Positions 6,903 through 13,411 of a stretch of DNA of 15,212 bases are shown here, piece after piece. The notes under the pieces were generated by a model. That model worked only from the letters and a program-made list of their open reading frames with translations, did no database searches and had not been told where the DNA came from. The translations under genes and the position numbers were made by a program. The stretch's first letter is position 1. Each line of letters opens with the position of its first letter. This DNA comes from an uncultured Rhizobiaceae group bacterium (GTDB lineage Bacteria; Pseudomonadota; Alphaproteobacteria; Rhizobiales; Rhizobiaceae): assembly GCA_937944075.1 (NCBI GenBank), contig CALDZZ010000255.1, positions 1 to 15,212 of the forward strand. The letters are read 5' to 3'.

Positions 6903-7994
6903 ATGAAACTCACAAAACTACTTACAGGAACAGCAATTGGTCTGGCCATGGCAATGTCTGCCACAACAGCAAATGCTGAAGGCGAGCTAACCGTCGTATC
7001 ATGGGGCGGTGCATACACAAAGTCTCAGGTAGAAGCTTACCACAAGCCATTCATCGAAAAGACTGGCGTAAAGATCAACTCTGAGGATTACAACGGCGGC
7101 ATCGCTGAAATCAAGGCTCAGGTTGAAGCTGGTAACGTGTCTTGGGACATTGTCGACGTTGAATTGTCAGATGCTATTCGCGCGTGTGACGAAGGCCTGT
7201 TGGAAACAATCGACCACTCAACACTACCAGCTGGCGCCGATGGCACACCAGCTACAGAAGACTTCATCGAAGGCACCTTGTATGATTGTGCTGTTGCAAA
7301 CATCGTATGGTCCACAATCTTTGCTTACGACTCTTCAAAAATCGAAAACGGTCCAAAAACAATGGCTGACTTCTTCGATCTTGAAAAGTTCCCGGGCAAG
7401 CGTGGTCTACGCAAAGGCGCAAAAGTGAACCTTGAGTTTGCTCTAATCGCTGATGGCGTAGCTGCAAAAGACGTATACTCTGTACTTGACACACCAGAAG
7501 GTGTGGATCGTGCTTTCAAGAAGCTTGATACAATCAAAAGTGAAGTTGTCTGGTGGGAAGCTGGTGCCCAACCTCCACAACTACTTGCTGATGGCGAAGT
7601 TGCCATGACAACTGCTTACAATGGTCGTATCTTCAACGCGGTTGCTGGCGAAAACAAGCCATTCAACATCGTATGGGACGGTCAGGTCTGGGATCTTGAC
7701 CTTTGGGTAATTCCAAAAGGCGCCAAGAACAAGGACAAGGCCATGGACTTCTTGAAGTTCTCGACTGCAACAGAACAACTTGCAGCACAGGCTTCGTGGA
7801 TTTCCTATGGCCCTGCACGTAAGTCTTCTGCACCGCTTGTTGGAACTTATGCAACAAATGCATCCATCGACATGGGTCCACAGATGCCAACATCGCCTGC
7901 AAACCTGTCAAATTCTGTACAGAACAACTTTGAGTTCTGGGCTGACAATGCAGACCAGTTGAACGAACGCTTCAACGCCTGGTTGGCAAACTAA
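6903..7994 (+). CDS. potD: Periplasmic substrate-binding protein, PotD/PotF-like (extracellular solute-binding family 1)
   Basis: This 363-residue protein begins with a Sec signal peptide: KLTK, a hydrophobic stretch and an ANA cleavage site at about residue 25. The mature part starts with GELTVVSWGGAYTKSQVEAY, the usual opening of polyamine-type binding proteins. Later conserved parts are EVAMTTAYNGRIFNAV and WDLDLWVIPKGAKN; the aspartate before LWVIP lies where PotD-type proteins use an acidic residue to hold the amine. A strong AGGGAGAGAG ribosome site precedes the ATG. Codon choice differs from its neighbours, with many GCT, ACA, CCA and GTA codons, which may reflect very high expression, as expected for the most abundant part of an importer. 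It has hairpins before it and a strong terminator after it. Its ligand is probably a polyamine or guanidino compound. Confidence 0.92.
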   Translation: MKLTKLLTGTAIGLAMAMSATTANAEGELTVVSWGGAYTKSQVEAYHKPFIEKTGVKINSEDYNGGIAEIKAQVEAGNVSWDIVDVELSDAIRACDEGLLETIDHSTLPAGADGTPATEDFIEGTLYDCAVANIVWSTIFAYDSSKIENGPKTMADFFDLEKFPGKRGLRKGAKVNLEFALIADGVAAKDVYSVLDTPEGVDRAFKKLDTIKSEVVWWEAGAQPPQLLADGEVAMTTAYNGRIFNAVAGENKPFNIVWDGQVWDLDLWVIPKGAKNKDKAMDFLKFSTATEQLAAQASWISYGPARKSSAPLVGTYATNASIDMGPQMPTSPANLSNSVQNNFEFWADNADQLNERFNAWLAN

Positions 7995-7995
7995 T

Positions 7996-8039
7996 CAAAC
8001 CCAAAAGGTTTGGAAAAGGGCGGAACTTTCCGCCCTTTT
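7996..8039 (+). terminator. Terminator/attenuator after the binding-protein gene (two hairpins)
   Basis: CAAACC-caaaa-GGTTTG (7996-8012) is followed at once by AAAAGGGCGGAA-ct-TTCCGCCCTTTT (8014-8039), a perfect 12-bp G/C-rich stem with a four-T tail. It lies inside the operon, between the binding protein and the permeases. Partial termination here would make the binding protein abundant and the permeases scarce, a common arrangement in ABC importers. Confidence 0.85.
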
Positions 8040-8097
8040 CACTCAAAACGAACAAAATCGACGAAAAGTCGTAATTCAGGGATTCAGCACTTTGGCC

Positions 8098-9372
8098 ATG
8101 TCAGATACTCAAAACTCGAATGATGTTCTGGTAGCTTATGATGGCACACCGCTAAAACAACAGCTTGCGAAGACGACGCGCCGCATGAAATTGCGCGCCC
8201 TTCTGCTAACCTTGCCACTAGTGCTTTTTATTATCATCGCCTTCGTTCTTCCGATTGGCGATATGCTTATTCGCTCCTTCCACAATCCGACAGGCACCAA
8301 CGTTGTACCCAATTTTGCTGAAGTCATTCAGGAATGGGACGGCCAGGATTATCCGCCGGACGAAATGATCAAGGTCTTTGTTCAAGATCTGGCCCTCGCA
8401 CGAAAGAATCGCGAAGTGGGCAAGACCGTGGGGAATCTGGCAACGCGGGTAAACTATGAAATTCCAGGTTCCCGTAGCCTGTTTACGAAAACAGCACGCA
8501 AGGCAGATAAAATTACAGAAGGCCCCTATCTGGATGCCTTGATTAAACTCGATAAAAAATGGGCAAACGAAAACGTTTGGGTAACGCTCAAGCGCGTAAC
8601 ACGTGACTACACACTTTCCTTTTATCTGGCTGCCACAGATCGCAAGTATGACGAGAATGAAAACATCATACGCGCCGATGAACTCTACCGTATTTATCTG
8701 CCCCTGCTTTACAAAACCATTGCCCTATCTGCACTGATAACCTTCCTGTGCTTTCTCATTGCATATCCGGTTGCTTATCTTCTCTCGACCTTGCCGCTTA
8801 GAACTTCAAATCTATTGATGATTTTGGTGCTTCTGCCATTTTGGACCTCCCTGCTCGTGCGTACCTCCGCCTGGATTGCGATGCTCCAGACAGAAGGGAT
8901 CATCAATAACATCTTTGTTTATCTGGGATTTATTGATGATGAAAACCGCATCCAGATGATCTACAACGCGACCGGTACTGTCATCGCAATGGTGCACATC
9001 CTCTTGCCATTCATGATCCTGCCTCTCTACTCGGTTATGAAAACAATTCCGCCAAGTTACATGCGCGCCGCCAAATCCATGGGTGCTTCTAACTTCATGG
9101 CATTCAGACGAGTCTACTTCCCGCAAACCATTCCAGGTATTGCAGCGGGCGTATTGCTCGTGTTCATACTGGCCATTGGCTACTACATTACGCCAGCCCT
9201 TGTTGGCGGCAGTGACGGCTTGCTGATTTCGAATGAAATAGCCCGTCATATCCAAAGCTCATTGAACTGGTCTTTGGGTGCTGCACTGGGCACCATCCTT
9301 CTGGTCGTGGTTCTCGCGCTCTACTGGCTCTATAACAAGCTGGTTGGCGTCGACAATCTGAAATTCGGATAA
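8098..9372 (+). CDS. potB: Polyamine-type ABC importer permease 1 (PotB-like) with a large periplasmic insert
   Basis: This inner-membrane permease has 424 residues, against roughly 275-320 for classical PotB. Membrane segments run at about 33-58, 205-230, 238-262, 290-312, 345-365 and 393-413. The cytoplasmic coupling (EAA) loop is visible as MRAAKSMGASNFMAFRRVYFP from residue 322. Between the first two membrane segments lies a hydrophilic region of about 140 residues, rich in Lys, Asp and Glu, which should face the periplasm. The ATG at 8098 is my choice, but the ribosome site is poor; an in-frame TTG at 8092 sits ten bases after AGGG and could be the real start. It follows the internal terminator and precedes the second permease by 11 bases. 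Long PotB-like proteins of this kind occur in alphaproteobacteria as far as I recall. Confidence 0.88.
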   Translation: MSDTQNSNDVLVAYDGTPLKQQLAKTTRRMKLRALLLTLPLVLFIIIAFVLPIGDMLIRSFHNPTGTNVVPNFAEVIQEWDGQDYPPDEMIKVFVQDLALARKNREVGKTVGNLATRVNYEIPGSRSLFTKTARKADKITEGPYLDALIKLDKKWANENVWVTLKRVTRDYTLSFYLAATDRKYDENENIIRADELYRIYLPLLYKTIALSALITFLCFLIAYPVAYLLSTLPLRTSNLLMILVLLPFWTSLLVRTSAWIAMLQTEGIINNIFVYLGFIDDENRIQMIYNATGTVIAMVHILLPFMILPLYSVMKTIPPSYMRAAKSMGASNFMAFRRVYFPQTIPGIAAGVLLVFILAIGYYITPALVGGSDGLLISNEIARHIQSSLNWSLGAALGTILLVVVLALYWLYNKLVGVDNLKFG

Positions 9373-9383
9373 GGGAGAAAAAG

Positions 9384-10457
9384 ATGACTGCTTCACAACG
9401 CGTTAAAACTCCCGGTTTCCAGGCCCTTGTAGTTGCCACAATAATCTTTGCCCTGTTCACCCAATCGGTAGGTGGCACAATCGGGTTTTTCATCCTTTTT
9501 GGTATTCCACTGTTTGCAATGACCCCTCTGCCACCTTACGCATCGCGTGGTGAGAGAATTTGGCATTATGCCTTTCTGGCAACCTGCACGCTGATATTCC
9601 TGTTTCTTATTCTGCCAATCCTGATCATCATTCCGCTTTCCTTTAATACAGAACCCTACTTCTCCTTTACGGAAGGCATGATAGCGCTTGATCCGGAAGC
9701 CTATTCCACCCGTTGGTACGCGGATATTTTCCGCTTCGGCATGACAGCACCTGATGCTGTTGAAGGCTGGTGGGAAGACATGTGGGAAAATGCTACCTGG
9801 ATTCGAGCATTCAGGAACTCTTTCTTCCTTGCAATTGCTTCCACCATTCTTGCAACAACGCTTGGCACCCTCGCAGCCTTGGGGCTTTCTCGCCCTGAGA
9901 TGCCGTTTCGATCAGCCATTACAAGCCTGTTGATTTCCCCAATGATCGTCCCGCTTGTTATCACCGCAACCGGCATGTTCTTTTTCTACGGTGGCACCAT
10001 GCAAGGGGTGATACCGGGCTATCCAGACGGGCTTGCAAAAACCTATCTTGGACTTGTACTGGCACATACGACACTCGGCGTCCCCTTTGTCATTATTACG
10101 GTAACGGCCACACTTTCCGGGTTTGACCGCTCCCTTATTCGGGCGTCACAAAGCCTAGGGGCAAGTGGTTTCACCACCTTCTTCAAGGTCGTAATGCCGC
10201 TGATTTTGCCAGGCATGATCTCAGGCGCACTTTTTGCCTTCAGTACATCGCTTGATGAAGTTGTTGCTGTCATCTTCATGGCAGATGTCGATCAACGCAC
10301 CATTCCACGCCAGATGTTCTCCGGTCTGCGCGAGCAAATATCGCCAACCATTCTTGCTGTGGCGACCATTCTGGTGATCATGTCAATCATCCTGCTGACA
10401 ACAGTTGAATTGCTGCGCCGCCGTTCAGAACGCTTGCGTGGCCTTTCCCCGGGTTAA
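9384..10457 (+). CDS. potC: Polyamine-type ABC importer permease 2 (PotC-like)
   Basis: This is a 357-residue inner-membrane permease. The EAA coupling loop is visible as IRASQSLGASGFTTFFKVVMP from residue 252, preceded by the PMIVPLVITATGMFF segment usual in PotC. The protein is about 90 residues longer than classical PotC (near 264). The additional N-terminal part (residues 13-48) is strongly hydrophobic and could form one or two extra membrane helices before the core, and a Trp-rich loop (EGWWEDMWENATW, near 127) follows the first core helix. GGGAGAAAAAG just before the ATG is a good ribosome site. It pairs with the permease encoded 11 bases upstream. Its stop overlaps the sirtuin start (TAATG), so the two are translationally coupled. 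Confidence 0.9.
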   Translation: MTASQRVKTPGFQALVVATIIFALFTQSVGGTIGFFILFGIPLFAMTPLPPYASRGERIWHYAFLATCTLIFLFLILPILIIIPLSFNTEPYFSFTEGMIALDPEAYSTRWYADIFRFGMTAPDAVEGWWEDMWENATWIRAFRNSFFLAIASTILATTLGTLAALGLSRPEMPFRSAITSLLISPMIVPLVITATGMFFFYGGTMQGVIPGYPDGLAKTYLGLVLAHTTLGVPFVIITVTATLSGFDRSLIRASQSLGASGFTTFFKVVMPLILPGMISGALFAFSTSLDEVVAVIFMADVDQRTIPRQMFSGLREQISPTILAVATILVIMSIILLTTVELLRRRSERLRGLSPG

Positions 10458-11194
10458 TGAGTGAACAAACCTCAAAGCTGCGCACATTAATTGATGATGC
10501 AGAAAACATCGTCATTCTGACAGGCGCCGGCATTTCAACTGAATCAGGTGTACCCGACTTCAGATCACCCGGAGGTCTTTGGGAGCAATTTCGGATTGTC
10601 GAATATGGAGAATACATCCAGAGCGAAGAGGCTCGCATAGAAGACTGGCATCGCCGTTTTTATATGGCAGATCAGGTTGGTGCGGTGGAGCCCAACATCG
10701 GCCATACAAAAATTGCCGAATGGGTTGAGCAGGGAAAATGCTCATGCCTGATTACCCAGAATGTAGATGGCCTGCACTTGCGCGGTGGCGTCCCACAAGA
10801 CAAACTCATCGAAATTCACGGCAATGCCACAACCGCTTCCTGCATCACTTGTGGTAAACATCACTCAATGGAAACCTGCCGTGTATTGTTTGAGGCAACT
10901 GGCGAAAGCCCGAAATGTCAGGCCTGTGATGGCCTTGTAAAAGCAGACGTGGTCATGTTCGGCGAAAAAATGCCCGTCAAGAAAACTGCTGATGCCTTCA
11001 AGATAGCAGAAACCGCAGACCTGTTCATCGCGATTGGCTCTTCACTCGTGGTAAACCCGGCAGCCGGCCTACCCCTTCATGCAAAACATAATGATGCACA
11101 ATTTGCGATCATTAACCGGGAACCAACACAGCTGGATCAATTTGCAGATGTCGTGGTCAAAGCGGAAATTGGCGAAGTAATGGCCGCCCTTTAA
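10457..11194 (+). CDS. cobB: NAD-dependent protein deacylase (sirtuin, CobB/Sir2 family)
   Basis: This 245-residue sirtuin removes acyl groups from lysines using NAD. Motifs are GAGIS (23-27) and DFRSPGGLW (34-42) for NAD, TQNVDGLH (100-107), the catalytic His121 in IHGN, a zinc site of Cys129-x2-Cys132 and Cys154-x2-Cys157, then MFGEKMP, GSSL and NRE. The Tyr-x-x-Arg pair that marks desuccinylase-type (SIRT5-like, class III) enzymes is not seen: the aligned positions appear to be Arg67 and Met70. A deacetylase is therefore more likely. The ATG overlaps the permease stop by one base and has no ribosome site of its own, so its translation should depend on the permease gene. This coupling to a polyamine importer is unusual in my experience. 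It ends ten bases from a convergent gene, with no terminator visible. Confidence 0.92.
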   Translation: MSEQTSKLRTLIDDAENIVILTGAGISTESGVPDFRSPGGLWEQFRIVEYGEYIQSEEARIEDWHRRFYMADQVGAVEPNIGHTKIAEWVEQGKCSCLITQNVDGLHLRGGVPQDKLIEIHGNATTASCITCGKHHSMETCRVLFEATGESPKCQACDGLVKADVVMFGEKMPVKKTADAFKIAETADLFIAIGSSLVVNPAAGLPLHAKHNDAQFAIINREPTQLDQFADVVVKAEIGEVMAAL

Positions 11195-11204
11195 ATCCCG
11201 TCAT

Positions 11205-11870
11205 TCAGTCATGCTTCGTGGCAAGTTCAACAAGACCGCGCCGTTCCTTGATTACGATCAGCCCTCTGTTCAGTTCAAGCCAGTTGCGACGGTGAAACTC
11301 CTGTAGTTGACGAGAAACAACTTCTCTTACGGTACCCAGTTCCGTTGCCAACTGCTGGTGGGTAATTTTTACCTCATGGGTATTCGACGACAAATCCAGA
11401 AGTTTTTGAGCAAGCCTGATATCCAATCTTCTGAAAGCAACTTCATTGATAATCGTCATTAACTCTGCAAGCCGTTGCGAAAATGTTGAAAAAACAAAGC
11501 TTCTGAAACTGGCAGAATTTGCCAGCAATTCATTAAACGCATCTTGGGGAATGACAGCCGCTACAATTTTTGTCTCAGAAATACCTTCTGCTGAATACTC
11601 CTCATGCCCAAGCAAACAGGAGGCTGTCATGATACAGCTTTGTCCTGCCTCGATGCGGTACAGCACAATCTCTCTACCACCTTCAGAAACCTGTTGAACC
11701 CTGACAGTACCCTCAAGCAGAAAAATCATGTCATTGACGCTTTTTCCAGGCTCAAAAACCTTCGTTTCCTTTGGGATGGAAACAAGCCTGCTTTTCCTGG
11801 CAATTGCATTTTTCCATTCAGGCTCTAATGCATTCAGGCCTTCGAATGTCTCTATCCAGACCTGTTCCAT
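11205..11870 (-). CDS. Crp/Fnr-family transcriptional regulator with a Cys-x5-Cys pair
   Basis: This 221-residue regulator has an N-terminal cyclic-nucleotide-type beta-barrel (residues 10-120), a long dimer helix, and a C-terminal winged helix (about 165-215) with HQQLATELGTVREVVSRQL. Arg182, Glu183 and Arg187 align with the DNA-contacting residues of CRP, so half-sites related to GTGA/TTGA are expected. It lacks the N-terminal cysteine cluster of FNR and therefore is not an oxygen-sensing [4Fe-4S] protein of that type. It has Cys79 and Cys85 (GQSCIMTASCLLG) near the ligand pocket, a pair I remember as frequent in a Crp/Fnr branch linked to rhodanese and DUF2892 genes. It is the last gene of the 11205-12499 operon, 16 bases after the rhodanese gene, and probably regulates that operon. 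A sulfane-sulfur or thiol-redox signal is an inference. Confidence 0.9.
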   Translation of the reverse strand: MEQVWIETFEGLNALEPEWKNAIARKSRLVSIPKETKVFEPGKSVNDMIFLLEGTVRVQQVSEGGREIVLYRIEAGQSCIMTASCLLGHEEYSAEGISETKIVAAVIPQDAFNELLANSASFRSFVFSTFSQRLAELMTIINEVAFRRLDIRLAQKLLDLSSNTHEVKITHQQLATELGTVREVVSRQLQEFHRRNWLELNRGLIVIKERRGLVELATKHD

Positions 11871-11886
11871 GTTAATTGTCCATCAC

Positions 11887-12279
11887 TCAGTTTGTGGGAG
11901 ATACGGCCTCAACAGGCAGCTCTTGTGCAATCCAGTCCATTATCCCGCCTTCAACATTGGTGACCCGCTGAAAGCCTGCATCATGCAGAAGTCTGGCAGC
12001 TTTCTCGCCACGCATCCCGGACTTGCAGCATACGGCAATCGGGGAGTTGATATCCGAATTCACAGCCTTTATGACCTGTTGCACAAAATCAGACTGCCCT
12101 AGCGCAATGCGTTTGCACCCTTGCGGACATCCAGTCTGCGACCACTCTATGGCCTCACGCACATCGATCAAGACAAGATCACCATTGACATGATCGTTAT
12201 AAGCTTCCTGAGGCCTTATAGTTGCAACAGCATTTGTATGGTTATTCATGCCAAGTTTTTCCAGAATAAATTGCAGCAT
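11887..12279 (-). CDS. Single-domain rhodanese (thiosulfate sulfurtransferase-like)
   Basis: This 130-residue rhodanese transfers sulfane sulfur through a cysteine persulfide. The domain runs from about residue 20 to 122: LVLIDVREAIEWSQTG, the active-site loop CKSGMR with nucleophile Cys85 (next to Cys84), then GEKAARLLHDAGF and VEGGIMDWI. The six-residue loop fits small sulfurtransferases rather than phosphatases. A further Cys-x3-Cys (TGCPQGCKR, residues 51 and 55) may act in redox control. The ATG at 12279 starts 13 bases after the DUF2892 gene but has no clear ribosome site; an in-frame ATG at 12249, with GGAA ten bases upstream, is a real alternative. Cytoplasmic, no signal peptide. With its neighbours it suggests sulfide/persulfide or thiosulfate handling. 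Confidence 0.9.
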   Translation of the reverse strand: MLQFILEKLGMNNHTNAVATIRPQEAYNDHVNGDLVLIDVREAIEWSQTGCPQGCKRIALGQSDFVQQVIKAVNSDINSPIAVCCKSGMRGEKAARLLHDAGFQRVTNVEGGIMDWIAQELPVEAVSPTN

Positions 12280-12292
12280 GGATTAGTTATAC

Positions 12293-12499
12293 TTATTCAG
12301 ATCGCGTTTTGACACCTATCAGACTATAAGCCGGGCAAAAACTTACAGATCCGGTGATAATCAAAATTGCAGCTGCGATTGCTGCAAGTATACCAAATGT
12401 TGAACCAAGGCTGATAACACCTGTCAAAAGCAAAAGTGCCAGAACAACACCTGCTATAACGCGAACCATGCGGTCCGTACTTCCTACGTTCAGTTTCAT
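12293..12499 (-). CDS. DUF2892 inner-membrane protein (YgaP-like membrane part)
   Basis: This 68-residue protein contains a short polar start (MKLNVGSTDRMVRV), two hydrophobic helices (about residues 14-31 and 34-52) and the FCPAYSLIGVKT ending that characterises DUF2892. In E. coli YgaP the same membrane part is fused to a rhodanese; here the rhodanese is the next gene, so the pair may rebuild that unit. AAGGAGA six bases before the ATG at 12499 is an excellent ribosome site and decides this start against a longer frame from 12544. It is the first gene of the DUF2892-rhodanese-Crp/Fnr operon. A cysteine (near residue 54) lies at the end of the second helix, where it could receive sulfur. Molecular function is not established. 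Confidence 0.88.
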   Translation of the reverse strand: MKLNVGSTDRMVRVIAGVVLALLLLTGVISLGSTFGILAAIAAAILIITGSVSFCPAYSLIGVKTRSE

Positions 12500-12525
12500 G
12501 TCTTTCTCCTTTATCAATAAGGAAG

Positions 12526-12566
12526 AGCATAAAGGCAAAAGCATTTGATGTGCGTGACATAGTCAC
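12526..12566 (-). promoter_or_regulatory. Candidate promoter and Crp/Fnr operator of the DUF2892 operon
   Basis: GTGAC-ATA-GTCAC (12554-12566) is a perfect palindrome 55 bases upstream of the DUF2892 start, inside a wider imperfect TGAT...ATCA frame. On the minus strand TATGCT (12531-12526) could be a -10 element. Transcription from about 12519 would place the palindrome centre near -41, the class II activator position. The spacer between GTGA and TCAC is five bases, not the six of classical CRP/FNR sites, which lowers confidence. Confidence 0.4.
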
Positions 12567-12592
12567 CAATCAGACAGTTAAATGTTAAAAAC

Positions 12593-13240
12593 CTATTCCC
12601 CGAATGCGATGCCTTCATCGCCTGTCTTCCATTGTGGATATTTGGACATGATTGCTTTAAAGCGCGCACTTTCCAGGAAAGCTTCAAGCCAGCGAATTGT
12701 CTCGGGCCAGTCTTGTGACCAAAACCATTCACGATCCACATGCGCAAACTGCCTTACAAAAGGTAGAAGTGCTGCATCGGCAAACGAAAACCTGTCACCA
12801 AACAAATAGGCATTACCCTTGAGCATGCTATTCAGCTTGCGCATGAAGGCGGCGCCGGTTTCACGTTCCGCACTTGGTTCGATTGTCTCGTCCCTGCTTG
12901 CATATTTATAGGCGTCCAGAGCAGCCTTGAAAGGTCCATCACTCTCCACAATCAAGGCATCCATTTGAGCAAGCTCCGCTTCGGAAAAGCTTTTCCAGCC
13001 TTCCTCGTCAAACTTTTGTATCGCCCATTTCATAATGTCCAGGCTCTCTTCCAATATCTTGCCATCAGATAAAATCAGCACTGGAACCGTCCCCTTGGGG
13101 CTTGCCTCAAGCATCTCTGGCGGTTTGTCGCGCAGAACAACTTCTCTTAATGTTACGGGTGTTTTACTGGCAAGAAGGGCCAATCTTGCGCGCATTGCAT
13201 AAGGACAGCGCCGGAAAGAGTAAAGAATCGGATGGGTCAT
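12593..13240 (-). CDS. Glutathione S-transferase-like protein (CPYA motif)
   Basis: This 215-residue protein has a thioredoxin-like N-terminal domain followed by an all-helical C-terminal domain. The first strand leads into SFRRCPYAMRAR with Cys12-Pro-Tyr-Ala, the active site of cysteine-type (beta/omega-like, GrxB-like) transferases. SPKGTVPVL supplies the cis-proline and ILEESLDIM the conserved Glu-Ser that holds the glutathione gamma-glutamyl group. The helical domain spans about residues 85-205, with FSFADAALLPFVRQF containing the N-capping Asp typical of GSTs. Such enzymes usually act in deglutathionylation or thiol transfer rather than drug conjugation. It stands alone, 93 bases upstream of the sulfur operon in the same direction, and could share readthrough into it. 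A partial ribosome site (AGG) is seen. Confidence 0.9.
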   Translation of the reverse strand: MTHPILYSFRRCPYAMRARLALLASKTPVTLREVVLRDKPPEMLEASPKGTVPVLILSDGKILEESLDIMKWAIQKFDEEGWKSFSEAELAQMDALIVESDGPFKAALDAYKYASRDETIEPSAERETGAAFMRKLNSMLKGNAYLFGDRFSFADAALLPFVRQFAHVDREWFWSQDWPETIRWLEAFLESARFKAIMSKYPQWKTGDEGIAFGE

Positions 13241-13258
13241 GCAGCCTGTTAATAATGG

Positions 13259-13273
13259 TTAACGAAGGTTTAA
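13259..13273. promoter_or_regulatory. CtrA-type binding box (TTAA-N7-TTAA)
   Basis: TTAA-CGAAGGT-TTAA matches the full-length CtrA consensus of alphaproteobacteria; on the minus strand it reads TTAA-N7-TTAACC. It lies 19 bases before the GST start and 139 bases before the coiled-coil gene start. Further TTAAC half-sites occur at 13324-13338 (GGTTAACGTTTAACC) and 13377-13391 (TTAA-N6-CTAAC). TTGACA at 13279-13284 could be a -35 box, but no properly spaced -10 is seen. The region is A/T rich, so chance matches are possible. Confidence 0.4.
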
Positions 13274-13343
13274 TTAATTTGACAATAAAAAAAATAACAT
13301 ATTTGGCGCACCGAATCAAAAAGGTTAACGTTTAACCAGAGTG

Positions 13344-13362
13344 ATTCGAACTTGTATCGAAT
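13344..13362. repeat. Inverted repeat upstream of the coiled-coil gene
   Basis: ATTCGA-ACTTGTA-TCGAAT is a perfect six-base inverted repeat 50 bases before the coiled-coil start. It could be an operator or part of the leader; there is no T-run, so it is not a terminator. Confidence 0.35.
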
Positions 13363-13411
13363 TTGGCGGCAGCTCTTTAACTTGAACTAACATGGAATCA
13401 GCGGGGAAACC

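Noticed and set aside
13279..13305. TTGACA (13279-13284) as the promoter of the coiled-coil gene
   Set aside because: No -10-like hexamer occurs 16-18 bases downstream in this A/T-rich stretch, and the start codon is more than 100 bases away.
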